Positions 41,980 to 54,195 of a stretch of 64,000 nucleotides of DNA are shown here, in pieces. The notes under the pieces were generated by a model, which saw only the letters and a list, made by a program, of their open reading frames with translations, had not been told where the DNA came from and made no database searches. Origin of the DNA: Zasmidium citrigriseum (Eukaryota > Ascomycota > Dothideomycetes > Mycosphaerellales > Mycosphaerellaceae); contig NHNW01000058.1 of assembly GCA_002786025.1 (NCBI GenBank), positions 186,001 to 250,000 on the forward strand. The letters are read 5' to 3'. The position numbers were made by a program, and so were the translations under genes. Positions within the stretch are counted from its first letter, which is position 1. Every line of letters starts with the position of its first letter.

Positions 41980-42934
41980 GTTGGCTTGCAGATTAGCTGG
42001 AGGCTTGAAAGCAAGATATGTCAAGCAACAGACTTGAGGAGATCAGATAGTTCAAGATGTCATGAACGACTTGGAGGTGGAGTGGACCACTGTAAAGGAG
42101 TAAGGTCCAAGACTGATCATTGTTACCTCACTCACGAAAAGCCACCCACAACAGACAAGCCTCGCCAGAGCATCTCTCGTGATGAGGCGTCCTGCGGCTG
42201 GCTCAAGAGAAAGCTTCCCGCATTCGCAAAAGACGTCTTCAAGTCGTCTCAATCCTTCAGGCTGCGTGCCAAGAGTACTTACTGGTCTAGAGTCAAAGTG
42301 GCTGGGCTGACCCGACTCAGCGCCCTCCCCCAGAAAATGGCTTGCCCCACCTAACTGCCTAACGGAGAAGACACAAGCATGGCTCGGCAACAGGAGCTTG
42401 TTTCGACGTCGAAGCCGGCGACTTGCATACGATGGCGCTCTTCCACGTGGTGTGAGAGACTATGTCTCCAACAGCTATGAGTGGCAGTGCTTTGACGCCT
42501 GTAGCAAGCCAAAGCTGCGATTGGCACGGATTGATCTCCGTCGATCGATCTGGCGAGGACCCTGGGGAGTGAGAATCCTCCGAACGGCAACCTCCCAGTT
42601 GTGGCTTGGTCACACCACTTGAAGGCTTGCAAGTATTGAGCGTGAAGCGCGGAGAGGCCGTCTACGATCCTGTGGATTGCAAGCCTCGTTAGATCGAAGT
42701 AAGCTCTGGACTACTTGGCAGTGGAGCTTGTGGTTCACCACTGTTCTCTCCAAGAGACGTCTCATGGACGCTGGATCCCTTCCTGAGAAGCCGAGACGTT
42801 CTGAAAGAAGCTCTTCTATCTGGCCAGAATCACACAGGTGAGCTGAGATGCAGAAGTGGCGTGAGACTGACAACAGATTCAATCGTTCTACTGGATATCC
42901 ACAACTCGTACACGTATTCAGCACAAAGCTCATC
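41980..42934. other. Intergenic
   Basis: About 950 bases without a supported gene. Minus-strand frames at 42052-42945 have no coding-type codons, signal peptide or splice partners. The left end is the promoter of the secreted-protein gene. Confidence 0.4.
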
Positions 42935-44070
42935 CTACTTGGCATTGATAGCCCCGGAGTTATCGCTGAACACCGGCGTCGCCGGCGTACAAGAAATCAA
43001 CGGCGTAGCCACCACAACGGTATTGACCGTATTCGTAATCGTCACCCTCGTCGTCGGCCTCGCGGCAATATACAGCATGGTGTAAGTAATCACGGGAGTA
43101 ATGGTCCTTGTGGTCCGAACTCTCGTACAGACGGGAGGCGGCGTGCTGGTCGAAGTCGTCATAGTCGTTGTGGGTATCGTAGAGGTCAGAACCGTTACCG
43201 ACGTCGTGGTCGTCATTGATGTGCTCGTCGTGTAGGTCGTTTGTGCGATCAGCTGGTTGAGGCTACAGTTAGGGTTCTCGTAGCCTCTGCCTTCGATGCC
43301 TTGGCGGCGGTCGACTGCTCGCTTTCGCGGGCTGGAACTTGGCAGGCAGCTCATTGTGCTTGTTTTGGTTGTAACGGTGTTGTAGTACAGAGTTGCTGTC
43401 CGTGGAGTTACCTGCAAATGTCAGCAAGAACTGTTGGCAAGTAGGGAATTTGTTATTTCCTTACTGTCGTCGAGATTGTCGTTCTTCGAGTCGGCGCGAT
43501 GATGGTGCGGGTGCCGGTAATGCATTGAACCGTTACTGGGGCAAGGATGGTCGTTGCGGTGTTCGTGATCGTGGTTGTCGAAGGCACGATCGAAGTCGAA
43601 ACGGCTTGGACGGTAGACGTAGCCACAGCAAAGTTGATTGACGGCTTTGGCAGATTCGTATAAATGACATCGGATGGATAGTACGTCGCTGTCGGCATAT
43701 CATACTCCTGTGTCATGTAGACCATCGCTCCAGTCATGATATCCGTATTCTTGATAGAGCCATACCGAAACTTGACAGTCGTTGTGCTCTGAGGCGACAA
43801 AGTTGAGCTGATGGTTTGATATGTGCTTTGACCGTCGGCCCCAATGAATGTCGCAGCTTGCGTCCAAGTGGCCTCCATGCATGGGCATACTCGATATGCG
43901 TACTCAGGAGACGTGCCTTTCTGGGGATCGACGCCGCATTCTCCTTCGTTGAACCAGCCGAGATCCAGGGCGTAGATCCAGTCGCAGTCCTTCTCAGCGC
44001 ATCCGGGAGCATCAGCGAGGAGAGTAGGGACAAAGAGGCCGACGATGGCCGAATATATGACTATCTTCAT
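42935..44070 (-). CDS. Secreted Thr-rich wall-type protein (360 aa)
   Basis: Two exons (44070-43465 and 43411-42935), with a 53-base intron (GTAAGG...TTTGCAG, phase 0), give 360 residues. The N terminus MKIVIYSAIVGLFVPTLLA is a signal peptide. The first 200 residues contain a Cys-bearing region (CAEKDCDWIYALDLGWFN, RVCPCMEATW). The rest is dominated by Thr/Ser/Val runs such as TTSVTVLTSTIPTTTMTTST, a likely O-mannosylated stalk. A basic PRKRAVDRRQ near 225 could be a Kex2 site. The C terminus lacks a clear GPI hydrophobic tail. No catalogued domain is recognised. It diverges from the GLEYA-protein gene across a 634-base promoter, and both products look like surface proteins. Confidence 0.65.
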
Positions 44071-44704
44071 GGTTCAGATGCAAGAAGTGTAGTGATGATG
44101 GTGGACTTTTTTGGGCGTTTGAGCCTGAGAGGTCTAAGAGACACACTGACCTTACCCTCATGGACCATTCTCAAACCACACCCCCTCCAATCAATTTATC
44201 GTTCAAAATCCGACTTCATTTGACGAGGAGGAGTGCATTACAGGCAAGCAAGCCACGTTTTGCCTAGACATTCACGTGGCTTTTGGCGCAAACCCTTACT
44301 TCGCAGCTTCTTGAGAGCTTCATTCGGACTGTGTAGCGAGCATGCATTGCCAAGACATCACATATCGGCCTACCACATCCATTCTCGCATCTCAGGAACT
44401 CACGATCAGGCCATTGAGATCATGCCACTCAGATTCCAGGCTGAAGATGTCGACTGTTCAGCAGCGCCTTGTCCATGGTGGCGGTGGGGCTGGATCGCTC
44501 AGACGTACAGATGCACTGTCAGTGTAGAGAATACCTGGAATCAAGCCATCATCCAGCAGACCCGGACGGCACTGCTTGTCTGCTGGCTGAAACGCCCTTA
44601 CAGTCCACAATGCAAGCTGAATCTTCATTCTGTGCTCTTTATCGTTGGACGCTCCGTCGATAGAGGCAGGATTGGTAACAATCAACATCTTCTACACACT
44701 CAGG
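44071..44704. promoter_or_regulatory. Divergent promoter region between two surface-protein genes
   Basis: 634 bases between divergent start codons. The plus-strand frame 44233-45072 crosses into the next gene in the wrong frame and is not coding-like. No specific factor sites are claimed. Confidence 0.35.
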
Positions 44705-47700
44705 ATGTCGCTATTTACTGCACTGGCCGCCTTGCTGGTGGTCGCCTCGACGGCAACGATGATACCAAGCGATGTGGAGCACAACGTCCTGGGCCCCGTC
44801 TTCCACTACGTTGCAGAGCGGTCGAATCTTCACCATCTATCGCCGTCACTTCGAAATCATCTCCACTACGGCAAACGCTCATCGAAACGAAGAGATGCAA
44901 ATCCAGGACCAGGTGCCGGCATCTCCGCTCGCATCCAAGCACAGTGAGTATGACACTAGATATGGTTGCAGCACTATCTCACGGGAATGAAGATTCATAT
45001 ATCCTACGGTGGTTCTGGATCATTCGCATCATATCGAAAGAGCAGTTTGCGACTCGAGTGTGTCACATATGAACATTACCATCAATACCGCAGAAGCCTA
45101 TTTGCATGCCACAGAGGAGTGGAGCAATTTGGAGAAAATACTCTTCCTGAGCGCCGACGCCAGTTGTCATCCGAAACACCCAGGACAGCTTGGCTACTTT
45201 CTTGCTTCACTTGTCGAGTTTGATCCACCCACATCACAAGTCTATGCATACGGTCATCGAATATCCCCGGCGGATGTCCTTGATCATGCCCAAGTAAGTT
45301 CAGCGAAACATTTATGTGTTGCCAAAGCTAAATCAGGATAGCTTGACTGGGGCCAGCATTCGGATCAAGAGCCTTTGGGAATGGATCGCAGAGAGGCTGT
45401 CCCTCAGGCAAAGAGCACCTCGACGACAAAGACCACGTCAAGCTCCAAGACTTCGTCTGACCCATTCAAAGTGCCACCCACTTCAACCTCAACCAAGACG
45501 ACCATTACCGGAGGTGGATCAGGGGGCGGTGCAGCATCTCCAGGCACTAGTACAGGGACAACGACCCTAGGTACATCGACGAAAAGCTCTTCAACCACTA
45601 CCGCCACAACGTGCGGCAACCCACCCTCAGCGACGATCAGCGGCCTTCCAGCGGCACCTTGCGGTAATGGCTTCGATGCAGCCTTGGACGCAGGCCATGG
45701 CTACATCGCAACAGATTCGAGCGATGCTTCCCAAATCAGCAAGCAGGTCGCCGCCTTTGCTCCAAACACTGGCCTTTCCTTCGATCAGTTTGTGCAGTAC
45801 ACCAATGGAAAGTATAAACGTGATCTCCTGGAGTCGCGGTCAGCCTGGAGCTGGTTCTCAGACAACATCATCAAGGTACGGCCACCTCCTGAGAGGCATG
45901 ATCTATGCTGACCTTTGAGTGCAGCCCGTCGCCAAAGTAGTGACATCAGTCGCCAAATCCGTCGTCAACTTCGTCGACACAGCCGAGAAAGTGGTCAGTG
46001 CCATCGTCAAAGCCGTAACAGGCGACTACACTGGGGACATCTCAATTCCACTCCCCGTAAACATCGGACCACCAGAGTTCATGCTCAAAGACAGCCCCTG
46101 GGGTAAAGCCTTTCAGATCTTCTCAATCGACGAAGACGGCGCCAGCAGTTTCCTAGACCACGACAAGAAGGCGCTCCTCGAACTGGCCGGTACGGACCAG
46201 ATCCTGGAAGCCATAACGCCTGATGGCGTCGAAAGGATTCCCAATCCAAGCATCACTCTCTTTTGCGTGCAATGTGGGATCAAGGGTCATTTCACCAGTA
46301 CTGGGTCGGCGACGTTTGGCCTCACTAAGGGTATCACTGCGATGTCGATTGGACTGACTGGCAATCTAAAGGTCGAGATCAATCTTGGTATCGACGCTTA
46401 CGCCACCATGACCATACCACTGGGCAGCATTCGAGTTCTGACAGCCGGAGTGCCTGGACTTTCGATCCCGGATATCATCACCGTGGGTCCAATGGTGACC
46501 CTCGACATCGACTCGAACGTCAAAGTACAGGCGTTAGGACAGATCCTCTCCGGCGTGGCCTTGAGCTGGCCGAACATAAATGCCAAGCTAGACATTCTCA
46601 ACCCGGGAGCGTCTTACGGTAGCGGCTTCGGACCAGCCGTGTCGAATAACTTCCAAGCCACCGGATCATTGAACGTGTTCGCTTCAATGGGGATTCCAGT
46701 CGGGATAGGCCTCGGAGTTGACGTCCTCAACGGGAAGTACAAATACTCCCTAGCCCTGGTGGATCGACCCGCCATAGGAGCAAACGCAACCTACACCCTC
46801 TCAGCCCAAGGCCAGACATCCTCCAGCAATGGCCAGAATTCCGGCAGCAGTACCGTGGTCTCGGGCCAGGGTGGCTGTCAGGGCATCTCCTGGAACGTAG
46901 GCTTCTACAACCAGCTGTACTTTGCTGTCGGCGAGCGTAAATGGGCCATCGGAGACTGGAAAGGACCTACCTTGGCTCAGGGTTGTCTGGGCGGGACGCC
47001 GAATACCAATTGTTCGAACCAGGGAATGCAGCTTGCGCACTTCTCCAATCCTGCTGGTGAGGATAATGATTATAAGTATGGCAGCTTCGATCCGAAGGCG
47101 TATTACACTGCGAAGCCGGACTACTTCACTGTCGTGAATAATGCCGCTTCTTTCTACATTGAGTAAGCTTGTGACAGTACAAAGCATTGAGTCCGTGACT
47201 GACCTTGAAATCACACAGTGGCAAAAGCGACTGGACACCCCAGGGCTCGACGTCGTCTACGTCGTCGAGCTTCTTCACGCTTGTGTATCGCGGCTACCTG
47301 TTCGCCAAGATGCGTGGCCAGTACACTTTCACAGCCTCCAAACCTGACGGTAAGCACAAAATCTATTCATTGAGCTGGGCAATACTGACACACGGTTCAT
47401 ATAGATATCGTCTTTGTCTGGGTCGGTGCAGATGCATACGATGGCTACACGCGAGACAACGCCGATATTCTCTATACGTACCGAATGGAAGGCGACCATG
47501 CAAGTGGCAATACGTTCCAGAAGACGTTGTTGCAGGGGCAGTACTATCCGTAGGTCGATGATGGAGTGGCTTCTGAAAGGCTGGCTTGCTGACTGTGAAT
47601 TAGAATTCGAATCATGATGGGCCAGGAACATGGTCCCGCGTCGTTCAACTTCCAGATCACGGCTCCTGACGGTACTGTCATCTTGGGACCGAATTCTCAG

Positions 47701-47850
47701 GCGAATCCATAGTAAGTGACCCTTGTCTCCGAGGATATGGGAAAATCGTTCTGATGTTATCGATCTAGTCTCGTGCAGCAATCTTGCGATGGAACAACGG
47801 CGAAGCCGTTTCGGAGTTGGGGGATGGAACCTGATACTTCAGGGAATTGA
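44705..47850 (+). CDS. GLEYA-domain adhesin-like secreted protein (925 aa)
   Basis: Eight exons (44705-44943, 44993-45293, 45342-45875, 45925-47162, 47219-47349, 47405-47549, 47604-47711, 47769-47850) join in frame with introns of 48-57 bases. The signal peptide (MSLFTALAALLVVA) and a KRSSKRRD dibasic site are followed by a domain beginning FIYPTVVLDHSHHIERAVC. That resembles the uncharacterised N-terminal domain (DUF7029 type) often found before GLEYA domains. Next come a Thr/Ser/Gly-rich linker (about 200-270) and a region of beta-strand-like sequence (about 360-650). A C-terminal GLEYA domain (about 670-900) has GQYTFTASKPDDIVFVW, GYTRDNADILYTY, QGQYYPIRIMMGQ and GPASFNFQITAPDG. GLEYA domains are lectin-like flocculin/adhesin modules that bind glycans. 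No GPI tail is visible. Confidence 0.85.
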
Positions 47851-47912
47851 ATCTGTGTTGCATCATCAGAGACTTTTACATTGAGCATTTACCGTCCACT
47901 TCGCATTCTGAA

Positions 47913-48734
47913 TCACTTGATCTCAGCCCACTTCTCCAGCGCCGCGACCAAGCGTCCCCATCTTCCACCCTGCCAAGAACTAACCCTCTCCCAATCCCCC
48001 TTCGGCAAACTCTCTTGCATATTCTTCAGCCACGCTCCGACAATGAAATCAGCGTAAGCCGGTTCGTTGCCGTCCAGGAACACGCCCCCGTCCTCGCGTC
48101 CAGGTGGTGGCTTCTGACTCTGCTCCTTCCTCGTGTGGCCCCAAATATGATCCGTGGTACCGCCCGTATGATAGTACGAACGAGCAAGCTCCTCCAGCGC
48201 CGCCTCGAAAGACACGAGCATCTCCTCGCGCTGCTGCGGGCCGAGTTGCATCATCTTCATGTCCGTCACGCCGAAGCGTTTGGCGAAGATGCCCATGATT
48301 TCGTCTTTGAACTTGGGGTCGAATGGCAACTCGGAACAGAGAGCGACGTGCTTAGTGAAGAGAGCGTCAACGTGGTTATTGAACGCCGCGGTCAGCCCCA
48401 CCGTATTTGGATGGAACAAAGTCGGCGGGCCTGGGTACTCATTATCGAGGTAGAGGGCGATCTCGAAGGAGTCGCCTACGATCTTGCCGGTGTCGGTGTC
48501 TTGCACGACTGGAAGCGTGTGATATGGGCTGCCGTCGGGGAGATTCCGGTTGGCGGGCACATTCATTGCGGTACGCAGGGCGTGAATGTCAGGCATCTGG
48601 ACCCATTGCGTGCGGTAGTTGACGCCCTTGAAGTTGAGGGCAAAGCGGGTCTTCCAAGGGTTCGGAGCGAAGGTCCGGAGTGGTGGGCCTGAGGCGATGT
48701 CGTAGAAGATGATTGGGGCTTCTTGGTTGGTCAT
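47913..48734 (-). CDS. Glutathione S-transferase family protein
   Basis: The intronless frame gives 273 residues. The thioredoxin-like N-terminal domain starts IIFYDIASGPPLRTFAPNPW, continues KTRFALNFKGVNY and has the glutathione-contacting TLPVVQDTDTGKIVGDSFEI, with the cis-Pro and the Asp-Ser pair. The C-terminal helical domain covers about 105-265. The order and the 'SP..W+TR.aLn.K' start resemble the beta-etherase-like/FuA-type fungal transferases. These act in detoxification or in cleaving ether-linked aromatics, but the exact class is not settled by eye. No targeting signal is seen, so it should be cytosolic. Its stop lies 62 bases from the GLEYA-protein stop (convergent). Codons change from C-ending in the first half to G-ending at the 3' end. 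Confidence 0.85.
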   Translation of the reverse strand: MTNQEAPIIFYDIASGPPLRTFAPNPWKTRFALNFKGVNYRTQWVQMPDIHALRTAMNVPANRNLPDGSPYHTLPVVQDTDTGKIVGDSFEIALYLDNEYPGPPTLFHPNTVGLTAAFNNHVDALFTKHVALCSELPFDPKFKDEIMGIFAKRFGVTDMKMMQLGPQQREEMLVSFEAALEELARSYYHTGGTTDHIWGHTRKEQSQKPPPGREDGGVFLDGNEPAYADFIVGAWLKNMQESLPKGDWERVSSWQGGRWGRLVAALEKWAEIK

Positions 48735-48943
48735 TTTGCGAGGTCTCTTTGTTTGTCGGAGGTTGTTGTTGTCTGTTGAAGGAAGAAGGATGAAGAGAAG
48801 GAAGGAAGAAGTGTCGTCCCCGCCGCGCCTTCACCGCGACTGGTCGTGAAACGTCACACAGTTGCCAAATTGGGTTTGGTTCGGTTTTGCTCCGGTGGCC
48901 GGGATGCATTACATTACACTAAACCTCGCACTTTCTTCCTTCT

Positions 48944-50296
48944 CTACTCATATCTGTAACAATACTTGTTCTTCGTCGGCCACATGGCCTCCCTCACAGT
49001 GATGTTATCGAAGACTGGCGAGATGAAGATCTCGCTGTCGAGGCTGACCTGTGGCGTCGGTAGGCCCCCTGAAGAGCGGTCAGTGATGTTCTTGAACCAC
49101 GCTCATCAACACTTACATCCTTGACTTCGGATATCATTGAAAATATCGGAGTCTGGCAGCGTTGTGGTCCTCTGCTGGAAGTCCACGCTTTGCCACATGG
49201 CGAAAACAAAGTCCACCATGCAGTGATGGAAGAAGAACCAGGGATCCTGCGCCGAGAATGTCACATCAATTTGGGTGCCGCCCATGAAAAGGTGCGGAGC
49301 ATTGTGCACTCCTGGAGACTCCAATTCGAGAAGGCTCGCAAAGCGATTCGCATCTGGCAGACGTCAGCCTCCATACCCATGCAAGAGGTCATTGTTCGAC
49401 CTACTGGGTGCCTGGTCAATCGTGTACACAACATCTCCGTATCGGACATTGTTCATGAAGTCGAGATTGAAGGTCCGCTCGATACAGCTCGGATTGTATC
49501 CTCGACCATCGCTCCGGGGGTTCCGCTTGCAGCCCCAAGTGCCCTCTCCCTGCGGTCCAAGATTGATCGTCCAGTTCGCGAAGGGCCCATCCTCGACACA
49601 AGCGCATTGCTCACCAGTCTGAGTACCGTTTCCGGATATTGAAGTTTCCGAATTGTCGAAGAGTGGCCAAGTAGCGATATCATGCCCGAGGTAGCGAGAC
49701 CAGTGCCAGTACGGGAAACCTATGACTTGTCAATAATGGCGTGACTGACATTGGAGAGACACGCACCCCCCGTGTAACCGCACTCCTCGCGCAAGGCATT
49801 TTCGAGCACCCACAGATACTCTCTATGCCAGACGCCCAACCAGGGAGAACGGTGAACGGACATGACGTTGATCAAATGGCCAACAGCGATATCGTCCCAT
49901 CGACTGCGAGCGCCTGGAAATTCGCCTTGGTCTGTCTTTCCTGGTTTGCTTTTCAAGCAGCGCAGAGCTGAGATGAACTCCTTGCGGTCTTCAACACTCA
50001 TGTCGCCCCTATCAAGAGACATTCAGTATTCGCAAAACCCGGACATCGCCAATTCGAACATACCACTCCCTTCGCACAACCATGTTCTCCCAGGTACACT
50101 GGCCATCGGGCTCGAGACTGTTCCGCGTGTTCTCCAAGTACTGCTTATGCAACTCATTCCACCGATCCTTCGCATGATTCCCCTGCGTCTGCCTCCGATG
50201 CAGCGCCTCATGCGCATGCAAATGATGCCCGCTCGCCACCACTCCAGAAACCAACGCCGACCCCAAAAGGAGCAAAGAGCTCCAAAGCCCAACCAT
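48944..50296 (-). CDS. Secreted tyrosinase (type-3 copper oxidase)
   Basis: Five exons (50296-50064, 50008-49767, 49719-49405, 49353-49117, 49068-48944) join in frame to 383 residues, with introns of 47-55 bases. The signal peptide (MVGLWSSLLLLGSALVSGVV) is followed by a His-rich stretch and RRQ. Copper site A uses His122, His130 and His139 (VGHLINVMSVHRSPWLGVWH). Copper site B uses His280 and His284 (GVHNAPHLFMGG) and His307 (DPWFFFHHCMVD). The enzyme would oxidise phenols or catechols outside the cell, as in melanin formation or aromatic defence chemistry. The short C terminus lacks the long lid domain of classical intracellular tyrosinases, as usual for the short secreted fungal group. In contrast to several neighbours, its 5' end has G/T-ending codons. 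Confidence 0.92.
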
Positions 50297-51780
50297 CGCG
50301 ACCGTATGCGAAAGAAAACAAACGAATGACTGGCAAAAGATCCGAGAAGTCGAGGATTAGGAGAAGTCGTACAAAACCCGCCACTACACCGCCATGCGCT
50401 AGGCATTAGCTCGCTCTCGTACAATCTGCCACTACACTTCACCGGGGAAAGGCTTGTGTTGACTTAAAGCGGGCGCCGAGAAACAGGCGTGCAAGGACCG
50501 GGCTCCGGTGGTGAAGGGAGCCTTTTTTGTAATTTCGGGGGCGGCGACTTGGCGGGTAAACGGCGATGATCATTATGATCCGCTACAAGTATATCACGAA
50601 TGCTGACATGGCGAATTCAAAAGACTGCCATATCTCACTTCATCGCATCAACAAGTGTCATGGAAACACCTTCGTATCGCGAGAACGCCATGACCGCGGC
50701 CACATGGAAGCTCATCTAATCCAGTGGTTGCTACTGGGCCACTGATGCAACTTGCCTGACGCCTCATGAAGGACACCGCAAATTGCTTTGAGAAGGCTGA
50801 AAGGAATATTCCAAAGTATGGGCTTTTTGTGTACCACATGGCTGCCTCCTCAGGAACATTGTACCACACAGGCGACTCTCTGCAACGTATTAGGCCGTCG
50901 GCTTCCAGCTCCAACATGAAGACGGCGAAATCTCCAGGGCCGTGTCGAGAAGCTTGATGTTCAAGACGCTCTTGATGACCCATTCGGTATATCGTCAAGC
51001 TCCATCTCTCGGATTCTTCATCTCGTGTCCCGCATGATCATCACTCGTATCACAATGGCTGACCTAACCCGCTGCTACTCGCCCGGCGGATACCAAGCGA
51101 ATCGCACACTCTGTACATCTAATTCACACCGGAAAGCCACTACTTCGTCTTAATGACGCCTATATCTCGAATGGCTATTGCTTCCAGCCGGACATGAAAT
51201 ATCAAAGGGGCAATCGACTCGTGAGGCAATCCTGTGCCGATCGGACGTTTCAGGCTGCGGAGTGTCCTTATTCTTGCAGGGATAGGTGATACAACTCTCT
51301 CTATTGACCTTTGGTTGACTTCTAGATGCCTTACATTGGAATGAGTCGAAGGTTACCTAAACTGGTCTTCAGCTGGCTGTTGCGTGCTTAGTCGATGAAG
51401 GGTATGTCTTTGCCCTTCTGACCACTTGGGGACTGAACTGGGCTTTTCAGATACCGCCAGGACAAGTCATCTGGGATAGAGGGACGAGTCATACTGAGCT
51501 ATCGGTCAATGAGACTGTCTGGACTACTGTTTGGGAGAGAGAGACCTCCACAGCGGGAGTGAGACAAGATAGCCCCTGAGACGTCATTTGCCGAGTGGGT
51601 GTCTATGCAAGGTAATTTGCTATGAAAATGTAGTCGCCGACGCCCAGAGAAAGCCACAGAGCAGGCCCATCTCAACGCAAACGATCTCCAGTCCAGCAAG
51701 AATATCTCGTTGTGCTCAAATGCTTGCCAGTTGCCCAGACGGTCACACTCTTCGAGAGAGTTCAGCAAAGTCAATGACGC
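50297..51780. other. Long intergenic interval
   Basis: About 1.5 kb with no supported gene. The first part is the tyrosinase promoter. Short frames (50648-50998, 51499-51774) lack coding-type codons and splice partners. The DNA is not RIP-mutated. Confidence 0.45.
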
Positions 51781-54195
51781 TCACTCGCTCTCATCGTCCT
51801 CAACGATGATGCGTCTTCTCCTCGTGCTTGTTCTGTGGGCTGGCGCAGGTGAGTCAACGTCCATAGCATCTTCACCTCCATCGCCATCGTCGCCAGGCTC
51901 TTCTGCTGTGCCGGGCTGCTCCTGGACGTCTTCCATCGTCTGGTCCGCGGGGCGATGGACTTCGTCGTGCGGAAAGGGATTGTATTGCACGTCACGAAGA
52001 GTGATTGTATTTGCTTCTGTGAAGTCATCTTCGGTGACAGCCTTTCTCAATCTTGCAGAACCTACGCGATTGTCAGTCGGTTCCATCTGCGTGCAAGGCC
52101 TTACCGCGACTTACGATCGAAAGGATTTCCCACTCTCCCGTGTAGAAATTGCCACTCGACTCTCGTGTTGGGTCCATCTGATACAAGTCGAATGCGAGAG
52201 TAGACGACGTACAGCCTTTCATTGTTGTTGTGTGGGTTGACTTGAAGCTCGTAGCCATGCTCGCCCGGCCTGAAATCGACTGAAATCTCGGCCCAGACGT
52301 TTATTCCATCGTTGAGGTTACCATGCAAGTCATAGATAGCGGCATGGTTGTCGACTACGCCCTCCTTCCAGTACACTGTCTGCGATACTTGGGTTTCGTT
52401 CTCTCGAAATCGATGGACTTGGGGGATAGAAGCTCCGGTGAGAATCCCGTCGCTGGGCATTGCGCCCTAGAAGTTTTGTCAGCTGTGTTCAATCGTTCGT
52501 ATCGGAGGCTTCCTCACCTGCTTCAATAGTGTGGCCCATCTATCGCGGACCATGTTCACTGTGGGATCGTAATAGTCTGGGTCAACGACCTGGAGATTCA
52601 CTGTGGAAATCATCTTCCACCCCCCTGTCACTTTGTCAATGCCCCCGTTGTGCCAGTGAAAGGCATCCGCATGAACGTTAAAATCCGCCTCTTCATCTCG
52701 ACTTGTACCAAAGCTGTACTTGGAGGGAAACTCGCGGGTCTGTATGCCATCGTAACGAAGAAGAGGACCAACGGCACATGGTTCGTGCGGAGTGCCCATG
52801 CTGTTCGAATGGAAGTTGCTCACAACTTGAATGCCACCTTCGAGCTCGAACTTGCCCTTCATGCGGTCTTTAACGTAACGAGAGTTGGCAAGACCCCCGA
52901 AAAGCAAGATCACCTGTGAATGTCAGCGGTGAAACTTATTGCAAGCGAATAAAGTGCTCACATTAGTGCCCCTGACGAGATCTTTGGAGACAGCAGTCAA
53001 GATTCGGTCGACAACAGTCCTGAAGAAGTTCTCCATTTGCTCACTGGCGTGGTCAGTAAGTCCTGAGACCAGAATCGACTGGAGTAACTCACTAATCAAT
53101 GGTAACTTTGAATTGGCGATCTTTGGACTTGTCAGAACTCACGGTGAGAGTCATTGACCTTTCCCAGACTGTGTCTGTCTTTCTCCTGTCAAATGCGCGC
53201 GAGAATTTGGAGATCAAACCGCGGGGTGTAAGATCAAGAAAGGCGGAGACCGCACCAATCCCTCCACGTTCAGTGACATCTTGACATTTTTCGAACCATT
53301 TGACGAATTCCTTGTTGATGAGATGTGATCCACAAACCTCGCCTGGAGAGCATGAGTACAATTCGGTCGTTTTGTTACTTGAATGTGCTTACCGCCGGGC
53401 TGGCCTACTACACCCAACTTTGCGCTAGCCCCTGTCTGTGGATCACGCTGAAGCTCTACAGTAACGGTGTCCTAAAATTTTTAGCTGATGTTCACGAAAG
53501 TAAGAGACCTGACTTACCAATGTCCCTCCTCCCATATCCACACAGAGAGCCCGGCTACCCTCAGTAAGGCCAACATCGCGGTGCCGATTGAGGAAAGCTA
53601 ACGTGAAGGCTGCTGCTGCGATAGGCTCATGCACGAACTCGGCCTTGGGGATTTCGGCTTTTCTCAAGGCTGCTCTCAATTTGGTCGTGGAGGTAGGAGT
53701 GAAGACCAAGGGAACAGTCATCTGCACCTCCACATTCAACTCATCCACAGTCTTTCCCTCGAGGTTCCAACTGCGCTCCGGCTGCGCTCTGACGAAGTTT
53801 CTCAACCAATCTTTGACCCATTTGAAGGCCTCTCGCAGGAAATCGGCCATGAATTCAATGAGCTTCTCTTCGCCCCCCAGTGTCTCATGGATGTCCTTGG
53901 TCAATTCGTTATGTTCATGGCACTCGTACAGGGCAAGCTTGTGAAGGTGCACCACGGCGTCTTCCGAGACCTCTCCCCTTTCTAGGTCTATTAGGAGGTC
54001 CCATCCCCACCTGAACTCGCGCTCGCTGCCGAAGTAGCCTGCGATCATGGGGAGTCTGTACTCATTCGTTCGCTCGTCCTGTACAAGACGGACATCGTCG
54101 ATGTCAGGTCGTATACCAGGTCTGCCGACGTACACTGCCGCTTTGCCATGTGTAGTCCCCCAGTCGAGGACAATGACCGCTCTAGGTCCAGCCAT
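51781..54195 (-). CDS. Hsp70-like (HSPA12-type) ATPase, 705 aa
   Basis: Seven exons (54195-53518, 53471-53393, 53342-53093, 53043-52962, 52913-52518, 52466-52115, 52061-51781) join in frame, with introns of 46-53 bases. The actin-like ATPase fold shows phosphate-1 VIVLDWGTTHGKAAVYVG at the N terminus, phosphate-2 LCVDMGGGTL ending at residue 226, and the adenosine motif ILLFGGLANSRYV near 365-377. EPIAAAAFTLAF is the conserved connecting helix. The region after 400 is divergent, and no canonical substrate-binding domain is recognisable. The tail is acidic and ends TSTRRRRIIVEDDESE, with a nuclear-localisation-like basic run. Fungal HSPA12-type proteins form large families of unknown client range. 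The ATG at 54195 (MAGPRAVIVLDWG) is preferred over the one at 54372, which adds a low-complexity extension. Confidence 0.88.

Noticed and set aside
44233..45072. Plus-strand frame of 279 codons
   Set aside because: It overlaps the first exons of the GLEYA gene in a different frame; the GLEYA exons splice perfectly and carry the domain.
47847..48692. Plus-strand frame of 281 codons
   Set aside because: It is antisense to the glutathione transferase gene, which has the family motifs.
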